DNA of 43,635 bases from Chara braunii (lineage: Eukaryota > Streptophyta > Charophyceae > Charales > Characeae), in the NCBI GenBank assembly GCA_003427395.1, contig BFEA01000003.1, positions 7,912,346 through 7,955,980 on the forward strand, read 5' to 3'. Below, piece after piece: positions 29,133 through 37,983 of this stretch (position 1 is its first letter; every line of letters begins with the position of its first letter). A program made the translations under genes and the position numbers. A model generated the notes under the pieces. It did not search any database and was not told the DNA's origin. It worked only from the letters and a program-made list of their open reading frames with translations.

Positions 29133-30088
29133 GGCTTTAAGGAGGCATCACAACTTCAGCCAGGATTACCAGGGCCGTTAGGCTAGGTGTCAGTTGATCC
29201 ACGCAAGCAGCCAAACCCAAGAAGAATCCGTGAGTTTCCAGAAGCAGGGAACAAAGACGACCCATAACCAACAGAAGATGTCTGGAAGGCGGATCAGCAA
29301 GTATAAAAACCCAGCATCATCAGCAGGAAGGATCAACTATTCATGCGCAAATTGCGCAAGCACTGCGGGTTACTTTGCAACAGTACGACATGGATGGGAG
29401 GGGGCACGAGGAGAGGAGCAAGTGCCCAGCGAGGAAGGAGACATCTGGTTACCACAGCTAGGGAGAAGGAGACGGCCATAACCACAGAGGTTCAGGGAAT
29501 ACACCACAGTTGTATTCAGGGCAGATCCTAGAGGGAGAGCTTGAGCGCAGTGAGGTCAAGTGGATGAAGACTTGAGCGAGAGAAGAGAGCAGAGATAGGG
29601 GGAGGAGAGAGGGAAGCCAGACATCAAGGGAGGAGGAGTTGAGTACATACCTGAGTCAGGATTGCAGTGTTGAGTTGCCGCAACTGCCACTGGTTACTTG
29701 AACTCTCCAATTACAAACGTCTCATATTTTGAGTGGGAACATATCTGGCGCTGGTTCATGTGTCATCTCTCTGGTGCGGTGTGAACTTCCTGTGAATGTT
29801 CTCACCTTGCATGTTCAAGTGGGTTTGGAATTATGAGGTTCATTGCATCATAGATTTGCGGCTTCTCAAGCCCTGTCTGTGATTCTGTTGATTTGGTTTT
29901 GAATGAAAACTTTGTGTTGATTGATAGGTGCTGCTTGCTTGGTTGAAAAATGGTCTGATAATGAACCATTTGCTCTTGTATTTTGCTCAAAAGCAACTAG
30001 TTGGTCAATTGGCTGTCTTTATCCTCAAGCTTTCCAAGGTTTAGATCCCGTGTTATCTGTGTAATGTGCTATTTGCGCCTCGTTCATG

Positions 30089-30090
<2 letters not shown>

Positions 30091-30160
<70 letters not shown>
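30091..30160. repeat. Compound (CTA)n(CA)n microsatellite
   Basis: About twelve CTA units run directly into a CA tract. Confidence 0.95.
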
Positions 30161-30164
<4 letters not shown>

Positions 30165-30689
30165 ATCTCTGCGAGGAGGCTCAGAGAGTATTTGCTGTGG
30201 GTGTCATTCCCATGGGCTGCTCTCTCTATGGGGTAGCATCTAGGGTGTTGTAAGCAGTAGCGCTCCTGGTGTTGCGTGGAGATCTTGTGGAATTCGGCAT
30301 AGTACTCGCAGTGGCCTCGCTGTAGCCCTAGGATATCATCTGATTCTGCGGGTTGCACGGCAAGGGGAAGCTCATGGCACTCTTGGTGTTGCGTACAGGT
30401 CCTGCGGTGTATTTTAGATTTGTTGAGGCGTTGTAGGCCGTCGCTGAGGGCTCAAAAAAAATTCTTAGACCATTCGCACGTGTGGTTGATGCTTTTTTGT
30501 TAGTGGAGCCTTTTGTGGTATGCTTTTTGGTGGTTTTGTGGGCCGACGGGAAGGGCTCTCATGTTTTTTCGGAGTTATGGCAGATGGAGTCGGTGCTTTC
30601 TGGCTGGTGGAGTCCTCTGTCTTAGGTAAGTTGCTTCTTGCCCTCCACCCTTTTATGGATCAAATAAATATATGTTTGAATGTAAGTGT

Positions 30690-30703
30690 GCCGCTTCGGC
30701 GGC
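30690..30703. other. GCCGC-TTCG-GCGGC hairpin
   Basis: A perfect 5-bp GC stem closed by C(UUCG)G, a very stable RNA tetraloop. It lies 44 bp before element C. No known RNA gene surrounds it. Confidence 0.6.
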
Positions 30704-30750
30704 AGACGGGTGTCTGGGCACTTGGCGCTGAACCACACAAATGTGGCCAA

Positions 30751-31747
30751 TGAAATGGTTTCACCCAATTGACCCGACATTGCAGACCCAGAGATTTGAT
30801 CCCCAGACCTGTGCCCTAACCCTGTACATTGAAAGTGCGTGCTTAGTGAGATTCGATCCCTAGACCTATCCTATACCTGTACATAGACCCAGTGACCTGA
30901 GTAGGATTCGATCCCTAGACCTGCCCTACGTCCTAGGCTAGTCTCTAGGTCGGACAGTAGGACTTGACCCCTAGGTCTGTAAATTAGGAGTTAGGTCTGT
31001 TACCATTAGGCTCAGGAAGGTCTGTTCTAGAAGTCTCTATCTGAGTCTACTGAGGCCTAGAGTCTGTCTGTAAGTCTGTAGGCTCTAGAAGGTCGTAGGT
31101 CCCTGTAGGCGGTCCAGTCAGCAAGTACCAGGGGTAGAGGCTGCACATGGGGAAACAGGGAGGCCCATGCATTTGGAGAAGATTCCAGAATATGCGTTTT
31201 GGGGCCCACCTGCTAACACGTTTTGGCCCAGGCCCACACGTTTTGACGCAGGGCCCGGGTACCTCTGAAGAAGTATAAATAAAGAGGCAGCGTCCAGCCA
31301 TTCATTCATTCACCTGTGTGCCATGCGGAAGAGCTGCCTTGGTATCTTGTGCGTGGAGGACTGCAGGTGCCCGGAGAAGAAGTGGGCTGTGAAGAAGACA
31401 GCGGCCATAGTGAACCAGCGAGGGAGACACCGGCGGCCATAGCTAGGAGGAGGAAGACGACGGCGGCCATAGCCGCCCAGCTGTTGGTGCAGACATGGTG
31501 TACAGAGTGTGTGTCTGTGCAGCGTGGACATTCAGGGTGATCCTCGTACGTGCGTGCATGCAAGAGTGAGGGAGAGTGAGGCTGGTGGTAGAGACAGTGT
31601 TCGGCGGCCATAGCCGCAAGTTGTACAGTTGATTCAGACTGAGTTTAATACAAGTTCATTGTTGTTTCTGAATTGGAAGAGTTCGGTTTTGCCATCGGTT
31701 CTCAAGTGTGCATGTTGTGAGAAAGGCTGAAGTTGAGTCTGATTTCA
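30751..31747 (+). repeat. Element C 5' LTR
   Basis: It starts TGAAATGGTTTCA (near-palindrome) and ends TCTGATTTCA. It contains three copies of GATTYGATCCCYAGACCT (near 30791, 30850 and 30908), a TATA box at 31274 and CCATAGC words near 31395-31610. It is closely matched by 37984-38962. Confidence 0.9.
31274..31281 (+). promoter_or_regulatory. TATA box in the C 5' LTR
   Basis: TATAAATA, conserved in the other LTR at 38496. Transcription would start about 30 bp downstream, near the CATTCATTCATT run. The overlapping AATAAA could act as a poly(A) signal in the 3' LTR. Confidence 0.6.
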
Positions 31748-31760
31748 TTGGTATCCGTTG
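31748..31760 (+). other. Element C primer binding site, degenerate
   Basis: TGGTATC at 31749, one base after the LTR, agrees with the first seven bases of the initiator-Met-tRNA site TGGTATCAGAGC; the rest differs. Confidence 0.45.
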
Positions 31761-32057
31761 TCCACGCCCGCAGAGCTGCAGCAAGCAAAGAAGAAGGAAG
31801 AAGCCGCCATAGCCGGGGCTCGGCAGAGAAAGAGAGAGAGACAGCGAGAGAGAGAGAGAGAGGAAGAGAGAGAAGGGAGGACGGCAGCCATAGCTGCCAA
31901 GCTCAGGAAAGAAGACGACCAGCAAGAAGAAGAGATAGACACAGAGAAAAGGAAGAAGAAAGTGACGAAGAGGGAGACAAAGTCAGCCATAGCCGAGGTG
32001 AAGAAGACGAAGGTTTTGACGAAGAAGAAGGTCCACCATAGCCGGAAGGTTGGAGGG
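31761..32057 (+). other. Element C leader, charged repeat-rich open stretch
   Basis: Open in two plus frames, encoding Lys/Glu/Arg-rich sequence with recurring AAIA (GCCGCCATAGCC). GA-rich between 31826 and 31880. There is no ATG at its beginning and it is not in a continuous frame with gag, so I regard it as leader, possibly degenerated coding sequence. Confidence 0.45.
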
Positions 32058-32191
32058 TTGACCAGAAGAGTTGACCAACGTTGACCACGGGCATTGACCG
32101 GGTGTTGACCAACGTTGACTGAGACTTGACCAAGGGCGTTGACCGGGTGTTAGCCGAGGTTGACCAGGAGCGTTGACCAAGACCGTTGACC
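32058..32191 (+). promoter_or_regulatory. Element C leader array of TTGAC W-box-like motifs
   Basis: Eleven TTGAC[C/T] words in 134 bp, at 32058, 32071, 32081, 32094, 32105, 32115 (TTGACT), 32126, 32139, 32160, 32173 and 32186, spaced 10-21 bp. TTGAC[C/T] is the core of the plant W-box bound by WRKY factors. It may equally be a young minisatellite with that core. The position, between primer site and gag, is the same as that of the ACGT-box array in element A. Confidence 0.6.
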
Positions 32192-32471
32192 GGAGCGTCG
32201 ACCCAGCTGGAGCGAGACGATTACAGGTACCATCCTTCCAAGCCCTGGCCTATCCCCTTATCCCATGGATGTGCACCTTCACCTTGGTACTTGCGGACGT
32301 CAAGTCTGTCATATCTCCCCGTCACTTCGGTCCAGGTCGATAGGGCTCTGTGGATGTGATTGTAGAGTTGTGAGTCCAACCCGAGTAGTGCGTAGAAGTC
32401 CCCTAGAAACGAGATAACCTGGTGGGTTTACGTGTTGAGCCGCGGAATCATTGTGATTGTGCACCATCACC

Positions 32472-33158
32472 ATGGTGGACCTCAGGTCTGGAACTAGCAC
32501 CACCCCCTACAGCCAGGAGCAAGAGGAGAGAGCTGCCGCCACTCTGCAAGAAAGGAAGGAGAGGATGGAGAAGTGGGAATTGATCAAGCAGGCCAAGATG
32601 TTGGCCCTCCTGGAGGAGCAAGAGGCAAAGAAGAAGCAGATGGAGGAGGACCTGAAGAAATGGACGAAGGAGCAGGAGGAGAAGATGGCGGCTATACAAG
32701 AGGAGGTGGAGAAAGAAGAAGAAGAAGAAGAAGAAGAAGAAGAAGAAGAAGAAGAAGAAGAAGAAGAAGAAGAAGAGGTAGAAGAAGAAGAACCATTGGA
32801 AAGAAGAAGAGGTGAAACCAGTACAAGCAAAGAGGAGCAAGTAGAAAGGATGACGCAAGAATGGGCTGCACATCTGGAATTGGGAGAAGATAGAGAAGCA
32901 GAGTTGGCCATACCTCAAGCAGAGAGAGAAGCAGCAAGAAGGGAGTTGGAAGCAGAAAGGGACCCTGTGAGGAGAAGGGCGAAGGAGGAGGAACAGCAGA
33001 GGGCATGGAAGTGGCACTTGTCCCAAGAGAAAGTTAGGCATCTGGAGGCGGCAGAGAAAGCAGAAAGGGATTTAAAGGTGGCAGAGGCTAGGATGGGAAT
33101 GATCAGGGCTGAGACCGAGTTAGCTACCAAAGTTGAGAGCCTGACCCAAAGTGTATAA
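32472..33158 (+). CDS. Element C gag N-terminal part with coiled coil
   Basis: It starts at the ATG in CACCATGG (32472), a good initiation context; the frame is open a few codons upstream without ATG. Highly charged, predicted coiled coil (RKERMEKWELIKQAKML ... EKMAAIQEEVEKEE), with a run of about 22 Glu encoded by (GAA)n at 32710-32776, then AERDLKVAEARMGMI. It would form the particle-assembly part of gag. The TAA at 33156 is in frame with the next segment, so a single nonsense codon divides gag. Minus-strand poly-Ser and poly-Leu frames here are shadows of the GAA repeat. Confidence 0.75.
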   Translation: MVDLRSGTSTTPYSQEQEERAAATLQERKERMEKWELIKQAKMLALLEEQEAKKKQMEEDLKKWTKEQEEKMAAIQEEVEKEEEEEEEEEEEEEEEEEEEEEVEEEEPLERRRGETSTSKEEQVERMTQEWAAHLELGEDREAELAIPQAEREAARRELEAERDPVRRRAKEEEQQRAWKWHLSQEKVRHLEAAEKAERDLKVAEARMGMIRAETELATKVESLTQSV

Positions 33159-33629
33159 TCCCTACTAATTGCACATCGCGAGCAGATGCAGTACATCCAC
33201 AGTCAGGATGTAAAGATAGATGCGATACGCACTGGATTTAAAGACTTTGCACGCGATATGATGAAGTACTTGGTGGACCAGGTCCACCTGGCGATTAGTA
33301 AGACGAAGGAATTCTGCACTAGCGCCATTGAAGGTGCCAAGTTAGCGTCTCCTCAGGAAGAGAAGCCAGCCCCACCACGTTGCGAGAAAGTTAAGGCCTG
33401 TTTCCCCGAACCCTCCAGTGGAAAGAAGGGGGTGGACTTTGACAATTGGGAGGCCAACGTGCAGTCCTATCTGTACTTACAGGGAGTCACGCTTGAGGAC
33501 CACATTTTGGTGGCCTTCCAGGCCCTTCGAGATGAGGAGGCCAGCTTTGCTAGGTCGCTCGCCCGCGCTGCAAACTACGAGAACGAAACGGTTACCTACT
33601 CTAGACGGAGCCCCTCTTTGAGTTCCTGA
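33159..33629 (+). CDS. Element C gag middle part (capsid N-terminus)
   Basis: In frame with the upstream part after the stop. GVDFDNWEANVQSYLYLQGVTLEDHILVAFQALRDEEASFARSLA is the beginning of the retrotransposon gag (capsid) domain. The frame is lost near 33600 by a one-base change; the capsid sequence continues in another frame at 33620. Confidence 0.75.
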   Translation, partial: SLLIAHREQMQYIHSQDVKIDAIRTGFKDFARDMMKYLVDQVHLAISKTKEFCTSAIEGAKLASPQEEKPAPPRCEKVKACFPEPSSGKKGVDFDNWEANVQSYLYLQGVTLEDHILVAFQALRDEEASFARSLARAANYENETVTYSRRSPSLSS

Positions 33630-34483
33630 AATCACTCAGGGAGCGATTTTCAGATGTGACGAGGGGTCTTAAAGCCTCCGACAAGTTGCACATGATACAC
33701 ACACCCCAATGGAAGAGTGTGCATGCCCTCAAGTCTGCCATGGATGAACTGATTGTTGTTCCTGGACATGGAGTAACTGATGCCCAACTACTTAACCTCT
33801 TCTATCGTGCCCTGCCTGAAAATATTCAGGGACATTTCTTCGACAAGAAGAACCAGCAGGGCATGACTTACAATACTCTCAGTCGGGAGGCAATTGCATG
33901 TGCCGCCCAAGCGTTGCTAGTTACCACGTTCTGGCACAAGGATCTATCAAAGGGAAAAACGTGGAAGGGACGCACCATCTCCGACCAAATTAAGGCCAAA
34001 GATAGGTTGATTATGACAATGGAGGAAGGTGGTGATGAGGAAGTTCCCTACTCTGACATTGAGTGGGGACTAGAGGAGGAGGACAATAGCGCTGCACAAG
34101 GGAGAACCTACGTTGCTGTCGTGGCCGGAGGGAGGCTGCAAGGAGGAGGACAACGGTCCGGCCAGAATGGTCGGGCCCCAGGTGGACGAGGACAGGGCGG
34201 CCAGGGGGTTGGAGGCAACGGCAACTGCCAAGTGGGAGGAAGGGGAGGGCCCCCGTCGAACCGTCCTCGTTCCAGTCGGTCACCCCCCAGACAGGGAAGG
34301 TGGCACCCAGGCCGGCCCGAAGGCCGACCCTGGTTAGATTTGGGCACAGATCAAGAAGTATGGCAAGAACGCATCACTAGGTCTCAATGCGTGTTTTGCG
34401 GGGACCCAGGCCACGTCATAAAATTATGTCCTAAGTATAGGGACCGTGCTGCGTCCGGGGCAGCAAAAGACAGCGGCCAGTAG
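33620..34483 (+). CDS. Element C gag C-terminal part with CCHC knuckle
   Basis: The capsid continues (WKSVHALKSAMDELIVVPGHGVTDAQLLNLFYRALPENIQGHF), followed by an acidic segment, a Gly/Arg-rich tail (GGRGQGGQGVGGNGN) and the nucleocapsid knuckle CVFCGDPGHVIKLC (C-x2-C-x4-H-x4-C). The protein coats element RNA and forms the particle. It ends KDSGQ and TAG at 34481-34483, inside the hairpin that overlaps the -1 pol frame. The Met at 33656 is internal. The tail resembles that of B. Confidence 0.82.
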   Translation, partial: EFLKSLRERFSDVTRGLKASDKLHMIHTPQWKSVHALKSAMDELIVVPGHGVTDAQLLNLFYRALPENIQGHFFDKKNQQGMTYNTLSREAIACAAQALLVTTFWHKDLSKGKTWKGRTISDQIKAKDRLIMTMEEGGDEEVPYSDIEWGLEEEDNSAAQGRTYVAVVAGGRLQGGGQRSGQNGRAPGGRGQGGQGVGGNGNCQVGGRGGPPSNRPRSSRSPPRQGRWHPGRPEGRPWLDLGTDQEVWQERITRSQCVFCGDPGHVIKLCPKYRDRAASGAAKDSGQ

Positions 34484-34502
34484 GGGTCGGAATTGCCCCT
34501 AC
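34480..34502 (+). promoter_or_regulatory. Hairpin at the gag stop / -1 pol overlap, element C
   Basis: GTAGGGG pairs with CCCCTAC across a 9-base loop. Compared with A and B (GTAGGAG/CTCCTAC) both partners of one pair changed, A-T to G-C, which preserves the stem. TAG at 34481 is the gag stop; A-AAA lies 11 nt upstream. Confidence 0.65.
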
Positions 34503-35175
34503 CCCAGGAGTATGTGGATCTGAGTGTGCACGCGAAGTAGAGTCTCCCACTCCACATATCTCCATGGCAGAGGTTGCAGGCCGACGTCCAGTAAGTTGTC
34601 TAGAGACTGCTTGTGTTGGGGTCTCTCTAGACGCTTCCCTCATAGGCTTTGCTGAGGAGTTGAGAGAGAGGAGGCAAGCCTGGGCCAAAATGAAGAAGGA
34701 TGGGAAAGGACAACTTATCCTCGCAGACGTAGAGATTTTTAGAGGTAGAGTAGGAGCCCTGATAGACAGTGGGGCGACTATGAGTTATATCAGTCGTAAA
34801 GAGATGAAAAAGTTGAAGCTCAATCTGAAAGTCCAACGATTAGAAGAACTTGTAGTCAGTATCCTTGCAGACAACAATAGAATGCTCGTTGAAGAGTATG
34901 TTGAGGGGGTCCACGCCTACTTTCACCTAGAGAAAGAAGGGAAGGTGTTGCATTCCTTGACCCTCCTCGTGGAAGCGAGTCTCCCGTTTGACATTCTATT
35001 AGGCATAGATTGGGGAGAGGCAGGAGGAGCCACTTTGCACCTTAGAGAGCACGAGTGCAGGCTCCCTAGTCCGTTAGGCGAAGTCAAGCAAGTCCGCCTA
35101 TACCATGAGTCTGGGGTAGATAACCCCCTTGCCCATTGCTGCCTCAACGCTCCTACATTCGCCAGATTCGTGTGA
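34484..35175 (+). CDS. Element C protease region of pol
   Basis: The -1 frame is open through the gag stop (RPVGVGIAPTPG) and contains an ATG at 34564. The active site is DSGAT in ALIDSGATMSYIS; the second conserved segment is LPFDILLGIDWGEA. VSLDASLIGFAEELRERRQAW parallels A and B. It cleaves gag-pol. It ends at a TGA after CCLNAPTFARFV, where pol should continue; a frameshift precedes RT. The protease itself looks intact. Confidence 0.85.
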
Positions 35176-35221
35176 AAGGAGCAGCTCGAAGAGCAGGTGT
35201 TTGTAGCCTATGTTAGGCCGA

Positions 35222-35663
35222 TTTATGACAAGAGAAGATCCATCCTTCTATCGCCAGTTTGTTGGAAGAGTACAAAGACTTATCTAAAGCACCTTCAGGA
35301 GTAGTGCCCCGACCAATCCAGCACCGCATAGAGATAAAACCTGGCAGTAGAATGCCTAAGGGAGCAGTTTACAGGATGTCTCCCAAGGAGCTAGAGGAGC
35401 ATCGCAGACTGTTAGATGAGCTCCAAGAGAAAGGATGGATAAGGCCTAGTTCATCACCTTTCGGCGCACCTGTTTTATTCGTCCCAAAGAAAGAGGGAGA
35501 ACTACGTATGTGTATAGACTACAGGGGACTGAACGCCATCACACTTAAGAATGCAGAGCCGTTGCCGCGTATAGATGACTTGTTAGATCGAGTGCATGGA
35601 TGCAAGTATTTCTCAAAGATAGATCTGAAGTCAGGTTACCATCATTCAACGCTGCATGAATGA
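35222..35663 (+). pseudogene. Element C reverse transcriptase, fingers
   Basis: [67 protein letters not shown] are all clear. At about 35643 the sequence jumps from GYH to the region of FQRCMND, deleting about 108 bp (36 codons, including the MPFGL motif). Confidence 0.85.
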
Positions 35664-36102
35664 CTTGTTTAGGTTGTGGTTAGATAGGTTCGTCGTAGTT
35701 TATTGATATCCTAGTATTCAGCAAGACCCTCAAGGAGCATGAGGTCCATCTGTGGCAGATTTTAAGCAAGCTAAGAGAGTCTAACTTTAAGATTAACCCG
35801 AAGAAGTGTGAATGGGCCAAGACAGAGGTCCTTTACCTAGGCCATGTACTAGACGGAGACGGTATTCGGCCCGAGGACAGTAAGATTGCATCAATCAGAG
35901 ACTGGCCAACTCCTAAGACACTGACAAAGTCACGTTCATTCCTAGGATCGACTAATTACTATAGGAAGTTCGTCAGGATTGCACGTCAGCCTTCAAGAAA
36001 TTAAAGAAGGCTCTAATAGAGTACCCTGTCCTCAAAGTTGCTGACCCGTCACTGCCATTTGTTGTTACTACAAATGCTAGTCAGTATGGCATAGGTGTCG
36101 TT
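35664..36102 (+). pseudogene. Element C RT palm/thumb remnants and RNase H start
   Basis: Broken pieces: [19 protein letters not shown] then a small deletion that removes most of the YLDD box near 35702; LYLGHVLDGDGIRPED; SFLGSTNYYRKFVR followed by a deletion of about 70 bp near 35975; then KKLKKAL and the RNase H start ADPSLPFVVTTNASQYGIGV, where the first catalytic Asp is Asn, as in B. Confidence 0.8.
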
Positions 36103-36698
36103 TTGCAGCAAGATGACGACAAAGGTTATAGACCCGTAGAGGTCATGTCCGCCAAGCCGCCCTCAAAGAAAGTCGCAACATCGACATATGAGAGGGAACT
36201 CTATGCTCTCAGGCAGGCTTTAGATCACAGGAAGCGCTACCTGCTTGGGAGGCACTTCAAGGTTTACTCAGACCACGAGACTCTTAGATGGTTAAAGAAA
36301 CAGGCCAAAATGACGCCCAAGTTTACTAGATGGGCTGCTGAGATAGACTAGTATGACTTTGAGTTAAAGTCCGTGAATGGAGAGTATACCGTCGTAGCTG
36401 ATGCGCTTAGTAGGATATCTGATTAGTTCGGCGCAATAGTGCATTATCTAGACATAGGGACCGATTTACAACAGAAAGTAAGAGATGCCTATGCACAGGA
36501 CCCGATCTACAGTGAACTGCTGAAAAGAGTAAAGGAAGTCCTAGACAGTGAACCACACTACCGGACCACGAATTGGCTGAGAAGACCAATGTTGCTGACA
36601 GACTATGTGTCCCCAATAATGAAGAGATCTGTAGCCTGATCTTAGGGGAATGCCACGATACAAAAGGGCATTTTGGATGACAAAAGACTTTAGCTAAC
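36103..36698 (+). pseudogene. Element C RNase H and linker
   Basis: YERELYAL and YSDHETL motifs are present, then a TAG at 36349 before YDFELKSV, the VADALSR motif, another stop near 36423 and the linker (FGAIVHYLDIGTDLQQKVRDAYAQDPIYSELL). A frameshift near 36585 and a TGG-to-TGA change in HFG*QK interrupt the start of the integrase zinc domain. Confidence 0.8.
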
Positions 36699-37837
36699 TT
36701 GATGATGTCATACACGTGGCAAGGTATGAAAGCATACTGCATAGAGTATGTGCGCAGCTGCAAGGTATGCCAGCGCAACAAGACTACAACAAGAGCCCCG
36801 CTAGGTCTTCTTAGGCCCTTGCCTATTCCATCAGGACCCCGAGATTCAGTGTCCATCGACTTCATGGATACTGGGGTCAGAAGCAGGCATGGAAAAACTC
36901 AAGTCATGGTCATAGTAGACCGATTTAAAAGTATTCAGTCTTTGTTCCCCTGCCTTCAGAGGCATGCACATACTTAGTCATTAGTAAGTTTTTCGACTCC
37001 TTGGTAAGCGAGCATGGCATGCTGTTGTCCATAGTTAGTGATAGGGACACACGGTTTACCAGTCAGAATTGGCAGGATCTTATGAAAGTTTATGGGTCTA
37101 AGTTGTTGATGTCATCAGGCCGACACCCAGAGACAAACGGCCGGACAAAGAAAATGAATAAGATCTTGCAACAGCTACTCAGGATGTATAATAGACCAGA
37201 TCAGATAACTTGGGATGAGATGCTTCCCAAGGTAGCAAGCGCCTACAATAATAGTGCCCACCTAGCTACTTGCAGGACTCCTAATGAGCTACATAAGTCC
37301 TTTAGACCTAGGCGACCGTTTGAGGGACTAAATCGGGACCACGTACAGAGACTACCACCCGACACACGAGAGTTCGCTTTGCAGCACGAGCAGGAAGTCG
37401 CTAAGGTCATAGACAATCTGAGAAAGGCCCAGCATCAGATGATAGAGCAAGCTAACAAGCACCGTCGACCTTCACAGCTCCAGGTAGGTGATCTAGACTG
37501 GGTCAAGTCAAAGAAGTTCGCACCAAAGGAAAACATCTCACAGAAGCTCCTACCTGCGTATAGAGGACCATGGCCTGTCCTAGAAGTCAAGGGAGGAGAG
37601 GACGGCCCGTCTTATACAATAGAAATCCCAGCACACCTCCACATGTACCCAGTCTTCCATGCGTCTAAGTTGCTGCCTTGCACCACGTCCGACAGATTTC
37701 CTTCCCGAAGGTCAATGATTCCTCCAGACATGGATGGTGCATATGACATAGATCACATAGTGGAACAAGATGTGTTCAGGACCGGAGGTCGCAGTCGTCC
37801 CCAGAAACAGTATAACGTTAGGTTCGCATACCAGTAA
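36699..37837 (+). pseudogene. Element C integrase
   Basis: Two open pieces, 36699-36977 and 37001-37837, separated by a frameshift near 36925-36950. The CKVCQRNK zinc residues, VMVIVDRF (first Asp) and VSDRDTRF (second Asp) are present. The catalytic Glu is replaced by Lys (NGRTKKMNK), as in B. LPAYRGPWPVLEVKGGEDGPSYTIEIPAHLHMYPVFHASKLLP is the well-preserved GPY/F-type C-terminal module. It then reads VDIDHIVEQDVFRTGGR-like sequence into the chromodomain-like tail. Confidence 0.87.
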
Positions 37838-37941
37838 CCCGAGGACGACTAATGGTTTACAAGAACAGAGCTTCTACAATCCGCTCCCGACATAGTACAC
37901 GCCTATGAGAGGGAAAGAAAGGGCAAAGGTCCTACCTTGAG
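37838..37941 (+). pseudogene. Element C chromodomain-like tail
   Basis: Same frame as the integrase after a TAA at 37835: PEDD, another stop, then WFTRTELLQSAPDIVHAYERERKG. It matches the tails of A, B and D. Confidence 0.75.
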
Positions 37942-37970
37942 TTAGAGTGTTCTCGGAGGACCTCGAATTT

Positions 37971-37983
37971 AGGATGGCGGGAG
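37971..37983 (+). other. Element C polypurine tract
   Basis: AGGATGGCGGGAG directly before the 3' LTR start TGAAACGGTTTCA. Confidence 0.65.

Larger units (their letters stand above)
28597..29673 (+). repeat. Element B 3' LTR; right end uncertain
   Basis: The start is defined by the polypurine tract and by TGAAATGATTTCA, a 13-bp palindrome also found at the start of the C LTRs. The end is a guess: GAGTCAGGATTGCA at about 29660-29673 resembles GAGTCTGATTGCA at the end of the C LTR. No second copy exists in the window to confirm it. It includes a GAGTCCCAG repeat, a 25-bp tandem repeat and MITE 2. Confidence 0.4.
29674..30746. other. No gene recognised; microsatellites and a tetraloop hairpin
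   Basis: AT- and GT-rich non-coding sequence inside the inferred kinesin intron. It contains (CTA)n/(CA)n at 30091-30160 and the GC-rich hairpin at 30690-30703. One AGGTAAGT word lies at 30624. No domain-bearing frame is seen. Confidence 0.5.

Noticed and set aside
29194-29531. Possible gag or zinc-finger fragment (SCANCAS)
   Set aside because: Only a chance pair of Cys; no CCHC spacing and no capsid pattern.
30791-30930. GATTCGATCC words resembling a Pol III B box (tRNA or SINE)
   Set aside because: No A box at the right distance, no tRNA fold, and the words belong to the C LTR, present in both copies.
32448-33041. Minus-strand frames rich in Ser or Leu/Phe over element C gag
   Set aside because: Shadows of the (GAA)n poly-Glu codons of gag.
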